Positions 1-10,327 of a DNA stretch of 64,000 bases are shown here, piece by piece. A model generated the notes under the pieces. That model was not told the origin of the DNA and did not search any database. It saw only the letters and a list, made by a program, of their open reading frames with translations. Every line of letters starts with the position of its first letter. Positions within the stretch are counted from its first letter, which is position 1. A program made the translations under genes and the position numbers. This DNA comes from Acephala macrosclerotiorum (taxonomy: Eukaryota; Ascomycota; Leotiomycetes; Helotiales; Mollisiaceae). The stretch is taken from contig MU119203.1 in NCBI GenBank assembly GCA_014904845.1, positions 372,001 through 436,000 of the forward strand, read 5' to 3'.

Positions 1-247
1 TAAAGTCCTCACTAGGAATCAGTACTTTTGGATCCTGGTACGCTAACGTGCAAGGACGAACAATCACTTGATTTTCACTTATTGGCACAGGAAAGGAAGT
101 CATGAAGACGATGCATTCAAAAGCAATTTAATTGCATAACCAGGCTGCTTCTCAAGAGATGTTTGAAGGTGTTGCCTTGAAGCGAACGGCCAAACACCGC
201 GTGTGCATCATGTAGTATCCGTCCGTACGGCAAGCTTGAGCAGAAGC

Positions 248-1017
248 TCAAGACATATGATCAGGGTTCTTTGGTCGAAGCTGCAGAGAGACCATCGATT
301 CCAGGGCCGCGGTTGCCTTGCTGCTCTCTGGCTTCATTTCCCCTAGCTTCTTTCCCTTGCTCAGCTTGCCCAGCGCCTTCTCTTGGCTCTTCTTCAGCTT
401 TCGCAACATCTTCTCCTGTTTACGCTTCTCGGTGCGAGCATTCTTGAACGCCTTCGAACCTGCCTTGCGCTTGGGTGCATCTGGGTTGGAAGACCGAAAC
501 CAGTCCATCTTATTTCGAATCAGTAATAACTCTGGGACTTTGGGACAATGAGATGAATACGAACCGGTCCACGAGCCTGTTGTGGTTCTGCGTTAGCAGA
601 TTGTCCATTGCCATTCAGCTCCTTATCAGCCCAGAACTGTTCGATCTTGTCTTCTTTGATCTGTTTGACGTTAGCACTGACTCGAAGGTACGTGTTGTTG
701 CTGAAGTACTGTACCTGATTAAGAGCTCGATCCAGTTGAACTTTCTTCGCTTCTTCACTGACATACATGGAACCCCATTTTGCGTGGGTCTCCTGAACAA
801 GTTTCGACCATGCATACTCAACGATGTTACGCATATCGCTAGTAAGACCGTTCGAAGCCTCGATATCCTGGAGGAAGCCCTTGTACATGATGACACGAGC
901 TAGATGTTGAAAGCCCTCGATTTTGAGAGTCGTCTTCAGCTTGGCAGCCTCTTGATCGAAGTCAGGGGCAATGTCGGCCAGAGGGGCGTCTCTTTCGATG
1001 TCCATCGCGCTCTCCAT
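248..1017 (-). CDS. Unrecognised small protein, paralogue A of a three-member local family
   Basis: Two exons (1017-561 and 480-248) joined across an 80-nt intron (donor GTATTC, acceptor CCCAG, branch-like ACTGAT) keep phase and give 229 residues. I do not recognise the family. Residues about 30-100 form a helical-looking domain containing the motif YKGFL followed by an AW...W pattern. The same domain occurs in the next gene (1300-2212) and in the broken copy at 2969-3428. The tail is very lysine/arginine-rich (APKRKAGSKAFKNARTEKRK and onward), which would suit nuclear localisation or nucleic-acid binding; that is inference. The ATG at 1017 is the first of the frame. It is divergent from paralogue B across a 282-bp gap. 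The exon join is inferred; without it the frame stops at 520. Confidence 0.6.
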
Positions 1018-1299
1018 ACTCGGAAGTACCGCAAATGTACCAGAGAATCCTGGATACTTGCCGAAGGGATCGCGTTGCGATATCGCAGATGTTTTGTAGT
1101 GGAAGAAGAATTATTAGGCAAGGCTGCGGGGTTTAACCTGAACACCATGCATTGTCACGATATTACTAGGCTAGCGTGCGCTCTCCATATCCGTAGAGCT
1201 TCCGATAACTCAGGATAGGCGAGAAGTTTCTTCAGCTATACAAAGCTGTTCCTTTCGACTTGTGCGCGATCCAAAACACATCGATCTACACGTCTCAAG

Positions 1300-2212
1300 A
1301 TGCCACGACCAACGGAGCAATACAAGGCATTTCATGCAAGAGCTGCCGAAGATGGTAGATTGTCCGTCCTCTATTGAGCACATTAAAGCTAATAAAGTTC
1401 TGTCTCAAGAACAACGACTGGCCAGATTGCGCCACTTGAAGATTCCGATCTACAAGCAGGGGTTTGTACATGTGGTGTCCCGCATTGGATACAAGGGCTT
1501 CCTGCGACATACTCAACAAGTCAATGATAGCCTCTTACCCTTTAGTACGCGTAAGAAATTAGAGCAGGCGTGGGTTGATCTTGTCAACGAGAAGTACTCG
1601 ACATGGGAGACAACTCACTCGGAGACTATGAAGAGCATAGCATTGCAAAAAGCACTCGCAGAGGTACGGTCTTTGCCTAGGTTTCACGGACCAGCATCAT
1701 TACAGGAGTTTGCTAATTGGTTCTAGATTGAACCATCAGCCTACGAAAGTGTGTGTAAGCCGCAAAAGAAGAAGTTGGAGCCATTTGAACTCGACGAAGC
1801 CAGCATGATCTTCGCGCCCATCGTTACGAAGTTTCTGCAAGCTCCCCGTCTTCCCAGCCCGCATCCGAAGAATATGTACCGAATCGTTGTCCTTCCTGAT
1901 CCTCCTGCCGAGTCCGAAGAGAAATCTCAAAAGAAATCCCGAAAGAGAGCTCTTTCTTATAGCGACGAGGAGGATGACATGGTCGGTGGCGGCACAAATC
2001 TAGAGTTTGGATATGAGACTTCCACGAGTAAGTTTCTGGCGATCTTTGGCAAATCAAAATTTAATAATTCGGCAGCCATCAAGTCCCCAGCGAAGAATAG
2101 AGCGACTCTACCTGTGAAAGGCACCAAGGGAAGGAAGAAGACCAAGAATATTGTCGGAATGGAGCATATTGATGATGATGAGGCGTTCAAGCCTGAGCCA
2201 GCCCGGAAGTGA
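1300..2212 (+). CDS. Unrecognised small protein, paralogue B of a three-member local family
   Basis: Three exons (1300-1354, 1410-1663, 1727-2212) splice in phase to 264 residues. Intron 1 is 55 nt (donor after GATG, acceptor CTCAAG, branch GCTAAT). Intron 2 is 63 nt (GTACGG...TTCTAG, also with GCTAAT). The N-terminal half carries the shared domain: RL..L..P.Y, then H....IGYKGF, then an AW..LVN.KY..W block. The C-terminal half is charged, with KKSRKR and GRKKTK stretches and acidic patches, suggesting a nuclear protein (inference). A perfect GTAAGT near 2030 with an AG 48 nt on could be a further optional in-frame intron. Function unknown. The charged C-terminal region is not shared with paralogue A, so only the domain is conserved. 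Confidence 0.6.
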
Positions 2213-2968
2213 ATGTGGGTTTTGTGAGAGAGCATGATACGATCGGATAAATTGAGATTGGAGTATACCTCGAGTAGCGACGTAGAATTGAATTCTTCAG
2301 TACACCAAATCAGTTCATCAGGTTTTGTTCTGCAATAGTGACCGAAAGGTGAATGCCAAGGTTGCGATGTTACGAAGCTGAGTGGGACTTTCGCTTAGTG
2401 AAGCGAGCCCCTTTTCAAACTTCATATTACTCCTCGAAAGCCATTGGATTCCGCGTCTCGACCTGATAGTTGTGGCTCATGACGTTGTTATGCCGTGGAA
2501 GGTATAGCATCTGGAAATTCTCATGCGTGACCGTAAGAATAATTTTTCTACACCTGGGCGTGCTCAGTTCTATCTCTTGAGAGCGATTTGAGGTTGATGG
2601 GGGCTGACACACGAAAGCTCACTTCACAATTGATGCACCCAAGCCTTGCGGGCTAAGCATATTTATAGAGTTCACCTTCTTGATTCTCGCCAGACATGCC
2701 GCAACCATTCCTTCACACGTAATCAATTGCTCAGAGAATGTCTACATCTTCATCCTCACGCCTCGAGGGCTATGTCCTCGATCGCATTACTAAGGTAAAC
2801 TCATTGTGGACCCTTCCCCTTCGACCACTGTTCCTTCTACCAGCCGGCCCTCTATTGCTCTTGCGCCAATACTTCTCAATTCTCGGCTTCTGCTATTTAC
2901 AGTATCCGGAGACCTGTAGATTCTATGTTAACGGACATCCATTTCCCAAGGTATAGGCGAGCACCTAC
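2213..2968. other. Intergenic, no supported gene
   Basis: This stretch lies between paralogue B and the 3' end of the broken paralogue C. A TATA-like TATTTATAG near 2660 precedes a small plus-strand frame (2738-2956). That frame has a GTAAAC donor-like site after codon 19, but no convincing continuation was found, so I do not call a gene. Confidence 0.4.
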
Positions 2969-3428
2969 CTAGTGAAGAGCGCGAGAGCACATCATAGCCC
3001 TTTCTCGAGGGGTCGTATATTTACCCTCCCATTGACGATACTTGAAATTGACTATTCTAGTCCAAGCTGCCTCCATCTTACTGCGCGTCACATCATTGTT
3101 GTTCATCTGTTGGACATCGGCAACGAATTTCTTGTATCCAATGACGAACGCGAAGTGGATGGATGGCTTGGAGTAGTTAGGCAGGCGGAGATGCAACCTC
3201 TCTACAATGAGTTGGATGTCTGATTTCGGGGTATTTGTCTGTCATGGAGTGGGAATCTGCTCGTTGGTCGCCTCTGGTTGCCCAGCGGGTCTGCTGCGAA
3301 TGACGAGTTCTAGTGATGCGTAAGAATCAAGGCTTGGAGTTTTGCGAACACTACCTCTTACCAAGTGTAGAGTTTGCGCCGTAAACTAGCATCTCCTCGT
3401 TAACATCTGACTTTTTTGATTCCTGCAT
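2969..3428 (-). pseudogene. Paralogue C of the local family, probably broken by two stops
   Basis: From the ATG at 3428 the first exon runs to 3362. It is followed by a 52-nt GTAAGA...CACTAG intron and a second exon that reads in phase through the family domain: RLHLRLP.Y, IGYKKF, AW..IVN.KY..W. That exon is interrupted by TGA at 3242-3244. It then stops at TAG (2969-2971) directly before GTAGGT, which is exactly where paralogue B has GAG followed by its intron 2 donor. Both stops therefore look like nonsense changes in an older gene. An alternative is a longer first intron (3361-3220, acceptor AAATCAG). It keeps phase, skips the TGA and would give a short truncated protein. The downstream exon was not found. 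Confidence 0.5.
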
Positions 3429-3704
3429 TGCGCTGGGTGAAATGGTGTTGATATGGCGTTGAAAGATGCAGGAACTGCGAGGTAGAAGATATGCGCCGCG
3501 ATGCGATACAATGCTATTGTCCCACGACCGCTAAAGATCCTCCCGCAGATATGTCCTAGGCGAGCTATGGAAAACTGAATCTAGGAAAGGTGTCGGGCCT
3601 CGGGAAAAAGTATGCCCTTTGGTTGTGGTGAATCTGGTCGCGGATTCTATAAAATCCTGGGCTAATTTTCTTGCGACAACACAACTTTTGACCACAAACC
3701 CATC

Positions 3705-4417
3705 ATGGACGTGCAAGAACGTATGATGGAAGACGATGAAGCTGTCTTGGATCTCCAAGATGCTTTCGAGGAGGGTAAGCAAGGCAGGATTGGTTTGTCT
3801 CCGATGCGCATCCGCTGACTTGCGCCTATATAGACTTCCACGTGAACGCAAGTACACTCAAGAAGTTCGAGCTAGCTACTGGTAAGTTCGAGGATGTCAT
3901 CGCCAACGGTACGTCGCCATGCGCTCTACAAGGCCCTGTCAACTAACAATCTCTAGCCATGATGTTCAAGCAGAACCCTGAGCTCGGAACCTTTCTCGGA
4001 GAGAACGATGACGAGGTGCTCAACTCTGTCAATCATGTCATAGGCAAGATGGACGAGCCATTTGGCGATAGCATGGAGGAGGGGGCGAACAAGCCGATGA
4101 CGTACTTCATGCCAAACGTATCGATGAGGGGTTCAGGTTCTCTCGTTGCGAAGCCGTCTACTAAGTCTACGAAGACTACGAAAAACGACAAGGTTATGAA
4201 GCGCAGCAGTACTAAGCAGAATACCTTGACCTTGAGCAGCGCTGCTATTGAGGCTTTGGGATCGATGGTGCAGGAAATGGAGGAGAATAGACAGTCAGAG
4301 CCAGTCGTACCCACCTCTTCCGTCACCCAGAAGCCGTATGTTAATCGGGGCATCCTCCTTCGACATATTGACGAAGAATACGAGTTCGACGACGACGACA
4401 ATCCGATAGCCCATTGA
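3705..4417 (+). CDS. Unrecognised acidic protein
   Basis: Three exons (3705-3774, 3834-3908, 3957-4417) join in phase across a 59-nt intron (GTAAGC...ATATAG) and a 48-nt intron (GTACGT...CTCTAG) to give 201 residues. No family was recognised. The N-terminal 50 residues look helical and acidic, with an LDLQDAFEE stretch. The middle is Ser/Thr/Lys-rich (KPSTKSTKTTKNDK) and the C-terminus is strongly acidic (EYEFDDDDN). There is no signal peptide and no membrane segment. The start codon is preceded by a CCATC context. The consistent splicing and codon-like composition support a real gene, but its role cannot be stated. It lies head-on to the Ncs6 gene with a 0.5-kb gap between. Confidence 0.6.
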
Positions 4418-4926
4418 CTTCGACCAGGGAAGGCATTTGTATTTGTGTTTCTATTTTTCTCCGCATGGGTTTGGGATTTCTGGGGACTTTGGTGAGTCAG
4501 GATGGTATGGATGGATGGATGGTATTAGTGGCCAAGCGCAGCAATAGAACATCAAGTGGAAAAATAGTCTGAGTATAGTACCGCCTTACCTTTGGCCGTA
4601 CCTACCAATGCCCTCCTGCCTCACAAACTGTGAATGAATTCGTGAAAATAGTCATTGAAATGTTACGGACACTGGGAAATCGATACTACTAAGGTCTGTC
4701 GGTAGCTTCACGCCTTCCAGTTTGAAGGCATTGCGATCATCCGAAAGTCAGATTGCCAATGTTCGAGAACATTGCAATACCTAAATGCCCTCTCGAGTAC
4801 TAGGATGTACTAGTAAATCAACACTAGATGGCCTTGGCTGTTGTGATCCGTTGACACTTGTCGGACAAATCAGGCTAGGAGACAGGAGCGAGGACTAATA
4901 CGAGGGGAACAGTTTAATAGAAGAAG
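4418..4926. other. Convergent intergenic region with ATGG microsatellite
   Basis: This is the 3' gap between two converging genes. It holds a short (ATGG)n run at about 4507-4522 and no coding signal that I can see. Terminators and polyadenylation sites are presumably here but are not distinctive. Confidence 0.5.
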
Positions 4927-6204
4927 TTACCCTGCTGCCAATGCCAACCCCTCCATTCTCCTTCGCAACGTTGAGCTCTCCTCTTCCTCGACATCTATCT
5001 CGATCTCCATCTCCGGCCTGTTCTTATTTAGCCCTTCCAAAAGCATGCATGCCTTGCAGATATCCTGGCTCGACATGTAGCCGCATTTTTTGCAAGTACC
5101 AAGGGTCTGCCTTGTGAGCTTTCGGCCAGTTTCCTTCTTGGTCTTGATTCCTGTTCTGTCGTGTCGTTGGCCAGTTGTACTACTCGAGACGATCGATGCA
5201 ATATCAACCTCCCTTGAAGAGGCTTCCTCATCTTCTTGTAACTTCTTCTCCATCTCTGCCATTTCCCCACCACTTGATCTCCCATTTGACCCACAGCCAC
5301 CAGCGCCTTCTTCTTCGCCATGAGCACTCGATAACGAAACTTTCTGGTTCTTGCAATGACTTATACCAGTGACCTCTTCCGGAACCAACTTTGCCATATC
5401 CTCGCCACTTCGAACAATATCCAGTATGGCACTTGGTCGTATTCTCTCCAAACTCTTGATCAACGTCCTTGCACTGCCTCGGAAGGCTTCTGGGCTGTAT
5501 ATGCATTCTGTGCTGAAATAGTCGAGCTTCTTGTGAAAAGCATAAAGTACAATCTCCTTCTCGTATGCATACTTCAGAGGCTTGCTTCGTCGAACTTCAC
5601 TGGACTCGTCACCTGTGACAATACTCGTACTCCGTGCCAGTCGAGGTAGGTCTCCTCGTAGTAGGTTCATTAATATAGTCTCCGCCACATCGTCCGCGTT
5701 ATGTCCTGTAACCACATGTTTGATTCCTAGCATTCTTGCCCCCCTATCCAACGCCTGCCGTCTAAACACCCCGCAGTATGTGCAGTTTCCCTTCTTGCCA
5801 ATAGTCTCCACAACCTGGTCCATGGTCCAACCGTATAGCTCGTCGTATCCGACAATCTTCAGCTCCATATCGTATTGAACAGCATTTCTCTTAACAGTTT
5901 CGAGGGAGTCATCTCGGTAGCCTTTGATTCCTTCGTCGATACTGAGTAATACCAGGTGCAAGCCATAGTTATATCGTTCATTGAGGGTCTTGAGCACTGA
6001 TGCAAGGACTGTCGAGTCTTTCCCTCCTGATGCTCCTATTGCTATTCGGTCTCCGGGTGAGAAGAGCTTTGTGGTAATGATTGTATGGTGGATTTCTTCT
6101 TCGAAAATATTGATGAAGCATCCCTTGCAAAGTTTCTGGCTATTCTTTGGCCGCTTTACCAAAGCTCTGGCGGTCTCGCAGATGGCACAAAGAGCGGGCG
6201 CCAT
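4927..6204 (-). CDS. NCS6: Cytoplasmic tRNA 2-thiolation protein 1 (Ncs6/Ctu1)
   Basis: Single exon of 425 residues from the ATG at 6204; the frame is open further upstream but has no ATG. Family: TtcA/Ctu1 PP-loop ATPases. With Ncs2, Ncs6 transfers sulfur from the Urm1 relay to the wobble uridine (U34) of tRNA-Lys, -Glu and -Gln in the cytosol. Visible features are paired cysteines at residues 6, 9, 26 and 29, and the PP-loop SGGKDS at 59-64. An NCTYCG motif follows near 140, then [11 protein letters not shown], then a C-terminal zinc-type CKKCG...CKAC. A low-complexity insert ([15 protein letters not shown] region) precedes the C-terminal zinc motif and is longer than in yeast. It is divergent from eL8 and so shares its promoter. 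Identification is firm. Confidence 0.95.
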   Translation of the reverse strand: MAPALCAICETARALVKRPKNSQKLCKGCFINIFEEEIHHTIITTKLFSPGDRIAIGASGGKDSTVLASVLKTLNERYNYGLHLVLLSIDEGIKGYRDDSLETVKRNAVQYDMELKIVGYDELYGWTMDQVVETIGKKGNCTYCGVFRRQALDRGARMLGIKHVVTGHNADDVAETILMNLLRGDLPRLARSTSIVTGDESSEVRRSKPLKYAYEKEIVLYAFHKKLDYFSTECIYSPEAFRGSARTLIKSLERIRPSAILDIVRSGEDMAKLVPEEVTGISHCKNQKVSLSSAHGEEEGAGGCGSNGRSSGGEMAEMEKKLQEDEEASSREVDIASIVSSSTTGQRHDRTGIKTKKETGRKLTRQTLGTCKKCGYMSSQDICKACMLLEGLNKNRPEMEIEIDVEEEESSTLRRRMEGLALAAG

Positions 6205-6421
6205 TCTAAGGGCTGATGATGTTGGAAGAACGAGTCGAGTGGGAGTCACCAATAATTAGAGCGGCCGCATTTTGATCACGTGGGCGCTAGCACCATGCCA
6301 AGATTTTTAGCGTTGTGGGCTTTTCGCACCGCACACAACTTCGCGAATTCGAAATCTTTTTGATCTCATCGACAACTACGACGCCAAACCGCTGCATCAC
6401 CACCATCAGCGATCGATCATC
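6205..6421. promoter_or_regulatory. Shared divergent promoter of NCS6 and RPL8
   Basis: Only 217 bp separates the two start codons, so both genes must use this interval. It contains a palindromic CACGTG E-box at 6277-6282, the consensus for bHLH factors such as Cbf1, and a GCGGCCGC site just beside it. Co-regulation of a translation-fidelity enzyme with a ribosomal protein is plausible but inferred. Confidence 0.5.
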
Positions 6422-7494
6422 ATGGTAAGCTTTTGATATTATACTGCTCCTAACGAAGTGATTTACTCGCCATTGCTCTTGTACCTCTACGAGCAATCGC
6501 ACGTCGAGATGTATTTTCCATCAATTGCCCGAGGGCGTTGATGAAGATTGGCTTGAGCTACATCTGCGCAGCAATGCCAGTGTAGTCTCTTTAGAGTTCA
6601 AAGAAGATTATTAGTGAACATATTCGCTGATGTCTTCTTTTCTCAATGATAGCCTCCCAAAGCCGGAAAGAAGGCTGCTCCAGCCCCATTCCCCCAGTCC
6701 AAGGCTGGTGCAGGATCGAAAAAGGCCCCAAAGGTAAGCACATACTCGCCCTTTATAGTTCGAATTGATGCTGACGGTATTAGAACCCCCTCATCGAGAA
6801 GCGCAGCCGTAACTATGGCATCGGTCAAGACATCCAACCCCGACGAAACCTCTCCCGTATGGTGAAGTGGCCCGAGTATGTCCGACTCCAACGCCAAAAG
6901 AAGATCCTCAACCTCCGATTGAAGGTCCCACCTGCGATCGCCCAATTCCAGAACGTCCTCGACCGCAACACCGCCACCAAAGCTTTCGAGCTCTTCAACA
7001 AGTACCGCCCGGAGAGCAAGACCGAGAAGAAGGAGCGTCTGTTGAAGGAGGCTACCGCTATCAAGGAGGGCAAGAAGAAGGAGGATGTCAGCAAGAAGCC
7101 ATACGCCGCCAAGTATGGTCTCAACCACGTTGTCGGTCTCATTGAGAACAAGAAGGCTTCTTTGGTCCTCATCCCCAATGATGTTGATCCAATCGAGTTG
7201 GTCATCTTCCTCCCAGCCCTCTGCCGCAAGATGGGTGTCCCCTATGCCATCATCAAGGGCAAGGCCAGACTCGGCACGGTCGTCCACAAGAAGACCGCTG
7301 CCGTTCTTGCTTTGACCGAGGTCCGATCCGAAGACAAGACCGCGCTTTCAAAATTGGTCTCTGCCATCAAAGAGGGCTACAGTGAGAAGTACGAGGAGGC
7401 TAAGAGACACTGGGGTGGTGGTATCATGGGTGCTAAGGCTGTTGCCCGCACTGAGAAGAAGCGCAAGGCTCTTGAGTCTGCTATCAAGATCTAA
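6422..7494 (+). CDS. RPL8: 60S ribosomal protein eL8 (yeast Rpl8, L7Ae family)
   Basis: Three exons give 264 residues, the usual length for eL8. Exon 1 is the ATG alone (6422-6424), directly followed by GTAAGC. Exon 2 is 6653-6733 and exon 3 is 6784-7494. The introns are 228 and 50 nt. The protein starts [12 protein letters not shown] and is basic. It has the eL8 core ([20 protein letters not shown]) and a C-terminal half with the L7Ae-type RNA-binding fold ([21 protein letters not shown], then [11 protein letters not shown]). It is a structural part of the large ribosomal subunit, made in the cytosol and assembled in the nucleolus. The long first intron right after the start codon is common in fungal ribosomal protein genes and may carry regulatory elements. 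Confidence 0.96.
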
Positions 7495-8899
7495 AAAGGT
7501 TCTTGGCGGGATCCTGGCGTTTTTTTATGATATTATGGCTTGGCATGAATTGTAGCTAGGCAGCGAAAATTCAAGCTGGATGATACCATAATGGAGTTTG
7601 CTATTTCTGTGACTTGACATTGCGTATTACAAAGCTTCATTTACCTTGAGTGTGTGTACCATGTTTGACGTTGAGCTCAACAACTTGATGTTGAGTCGTG
7701 ATACAGGCACAAGCTCTTGGTAGTGCACATAAGAAATTTACCGACCCTCCAAGCCATGTTGGACGATCACTTTATATAATATCGTGGGAAATCTCCGGCT
7801 GACACGGATTAGAGGCACAGCATTTGGCGAACTGGTCACGGGTAGAATCAATATCAGCTACAGCTATCGCAAAAATCTTCCAGAACATCTTCGTCCATAT
7901 TTGCTTTTGCCATTTCATCTCAGGAACCTCCTCCCACGATCTCCAACACGTTTCAACACTAGCCCCGTCCGTAATGCTTGATTTCTGCTGCCCCTTTTGG
8001 CAAATTTCGGTACTGTCGGATCACCTACAAGGATGTTGCTGTCTTGAATTCCACCAGAAGCTTCAATCTTCAAATGCAGGTCGAGTCAGTTGACTTGCCG
8101 AGCCTTTTACCACCTCAACAACACAGAGCTGCAGCCCAAAAGCTTTGACGAAAATTTCTCGCAGCAGTGAGGCATTTGATCTAGTCCCGAGTCTGGTGGC
8201 TGACCGCCACATCTGAAGATTTGTCTTCAATCTGCAGCACGAACAAGGGCTGATGGAGGGGTGTCTCGGCCACCGATTCCAAGTGACGATCCATCGTGTC
8301 CCACGCACCTGTCAGCCCTGTTACATTTCGCATAGCAACGCGCCGAAATCCCAAATGCCAGAATTTAAAATTTGGCGTGACTGTCGGACGAATCCGTGAG
8401 ACGTGCTCAGCGTTTTAAGTATCCCGCCCTCCCGATCCGGGGTCTTGTCGTCTTGGTTGCTTCATATACCCACAATCCCACATTCTTCCATCCTTCTCCC
8501 CATCTTTTGCTCCTGTCCAGCTCATCATCGTACGTTATTGCGGTATATACCTCCTCGTGTCAGCCGATCGATCTCCATTTCTAGGTGTTCCCATTCTTCC
8601 ATCCTCCTTTCTAGAAGTCCGCTTGCCATTCCAGTTAGTGCAGCCAGCAATTGGACGATCTCATTGGGCCCGATAACCAGCCTTGTTATCGCTCCCGCAG
8701 CCGGAGGAAGCACCACCTGCGTTTACTCAAATTCCAATATTCACAACTTCCTTTTGCTAGTAGTCGTCGCTTTCCGATCGCTAACTCCTCTTTATCCCCC
8801 CCTCCGATTGTCACACGGCGAACAACACTTGTATATTTTTGTGTCGAATTCTACAGGCAGTTCTTTCCTTTCTCAACACATATTTCTCGACTGCTTACA
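7495..8899. other. Intergenic between RPL8 and carbonic anhydrase
   Basis: 1.4 kb with only short overlapping open frames and no family similarity that I can see. The last several hundred bases are pyrimidine-rich (many CCT, TTC and TCC runs), as expected for the promoter and 5' leader of an expressed filamentous-fungal gene. Confidence 0.5.
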
Positions 8900-9787
8900 A
8901 TGGGCTCACAACGTAAGAACCGCACACCGACTTCTCTATTCAAGTTACTCTAGCGCTTGCGCGATGAGAGCAAGAAGAACATAGCTGATCAACCAATGAT
9001 ACCTACAGGCGGAGATGCATTCGAATATGCTCTGAAGTCCAACGAGGCATGGGCGAACTACAAAGGGCATCAGAACCCGGCGTTCTTTGAGAAGCTTGCT
9101 ACCGGACAAACACCATCTATTCGTATGTACCTCACTTCATGTACCCTCGCTTGTATATATACTTTCGAACATGATTCACTAACACAATTCACAGTCTGGC
9201 TCGGCTGCTCTGACTCTCGCGTCCCCGAAACCACCCTCCTCGGTCTCCAACCCGGCGACGTCTTCGTCCACCGCAACATCGCCAATATCATCTCCCCAAC
9301 AGACATAAACTCTAACGCCGTCATCGAATACGCCGTCGCCCACCTAAAAGTCAGCCACATCGTGCTCTGCGGGCACACGTGCTGTGGCGGTGCCGGCGCA
9401 GCTCTAGGAGATGCTCGGGTTGGAGGAGTTATTGATGCATGGATCACCCCGCTCAGAGCGTTGAGGAAAGCGAATGAGGAAGAATTAAGCAATATTAAGG
9501 ATGGTGGGGAGAAGGCGGTTAGGTTGGCGGAGTTAAATGTTGAGGCGGGGGTTAAGACTTTGTTGAGTAATTTTGTTGTGGAGGAGGCGGTTAAAGAGAG
9601 GGGTCTGAAGGTACATGGTGTGGTGTATGATGTTGCTTGTGGCAAGGTTCGAAACCTGAACTGTGGAAATGCTGGTGGGCTTCCTGGTACGAATGACACT
9701 GCTGCAGAAGAGAAGGCTGAGATCGTCAAGGGCAATCATGCTATGTTGGTCTTTGGTGGTGATGGAGCTAGGATGTCTATTCGATGA
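8900..9787 (+). CDS. NCE103: Beta-class carbonic anhydrase (Nce103 family)
   Basis: Three exons (8900-8912, 9009-9122, 9195-9787) splice in phase to 239 residues. The first exon is only 13 nt. Beta-carbonic anhydrases interconvert CO2 and bicarbonate, feeding carboxylation reactions and CO2 sensing. The zinc ligands are visible: Cys47 in CSDSR (with the Asp49-Arg51 dyad), His103 and Cys106 in CGHTCCGG. The conserved GDVFVHRNIAN and SNAVIEYAV segments lie between them. No targeting peptide is obvious, so the enzyme is probably cytosolic. Length is normal for the family. The tiny first exon is typical enough of fungal genes but would be missed by simple frame finding. The symbol is by homology to yeast. 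Confidence 0.93.
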
Positions 9788-10327
9788 GAAGGGTCGGATT
9801 GAACATAGAGACATACAGCACAGTTTGGGCATCAAGGTCACAGTGGAGCGAGGAGTTGTAGAAGGCGTGTTACGGCGTGATTAGATCGAATACCCTCAAA
9901 TTGCGGTATATGGTGGTTTGCTATGGGCGGTTGTCTGAACAGAGGCTCAACGGATTTGATTGAAGCCGGGCGCTCTTCACTTTGGTTCCTCACATTCATC
10001 CCTCAATAATACAAAGAATAGAAAGTCTTTAAAAGTTGCTCTATTATTGCAATCCCGAATATCCCGAGCATCTAATCTGAACCCCTTTCTGAGGACTTTT
10101 CTTCTAACTGTGCATGCCCAAGCGGGGCTTTAGCGTTCTCATCTTTTTTTCTTCATGCAATATGTTTTCGTGGTATCGTGTCATTCCGTGCATCCGTACC
10201 TGTCGTATATCATATGTCAACATCCAATCGTCTCTACCATGTATGTCTCTCCTTTTTCTGCATGTAACATCCGGCAGTTCGGCAGTACCCTTCTTTAATC
10301 TTCCGATTCCGGCAGAGCCGCCGGCTC
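9788..10327. other. Convergent 3' intergenic region
   Basis: This lies between the carbonic anhydrase and the oppositely oriented cyclodeaminase-like gene. It is T-rich with short frames only. I see no gene, repeat or RNA. Confidence 0.5.

Noticed and set aside
2738..2956. Small plus-strand frame MSTSSSSRLEGYVLDRITK with a GTAAAC donor and TATA-like box upstream
   Set aside because: A second short exon (YPETCRFYVNGHPFPK) can be proposed, but no continuation was found, so evidence is insufficient.
6643..7287. 214-codon minus-strand frame opposite RPL8
   Set aside because: It is the codon-bias mirror of the highly expressed eL8 exons and spans an intron. No family motif and no independent support.
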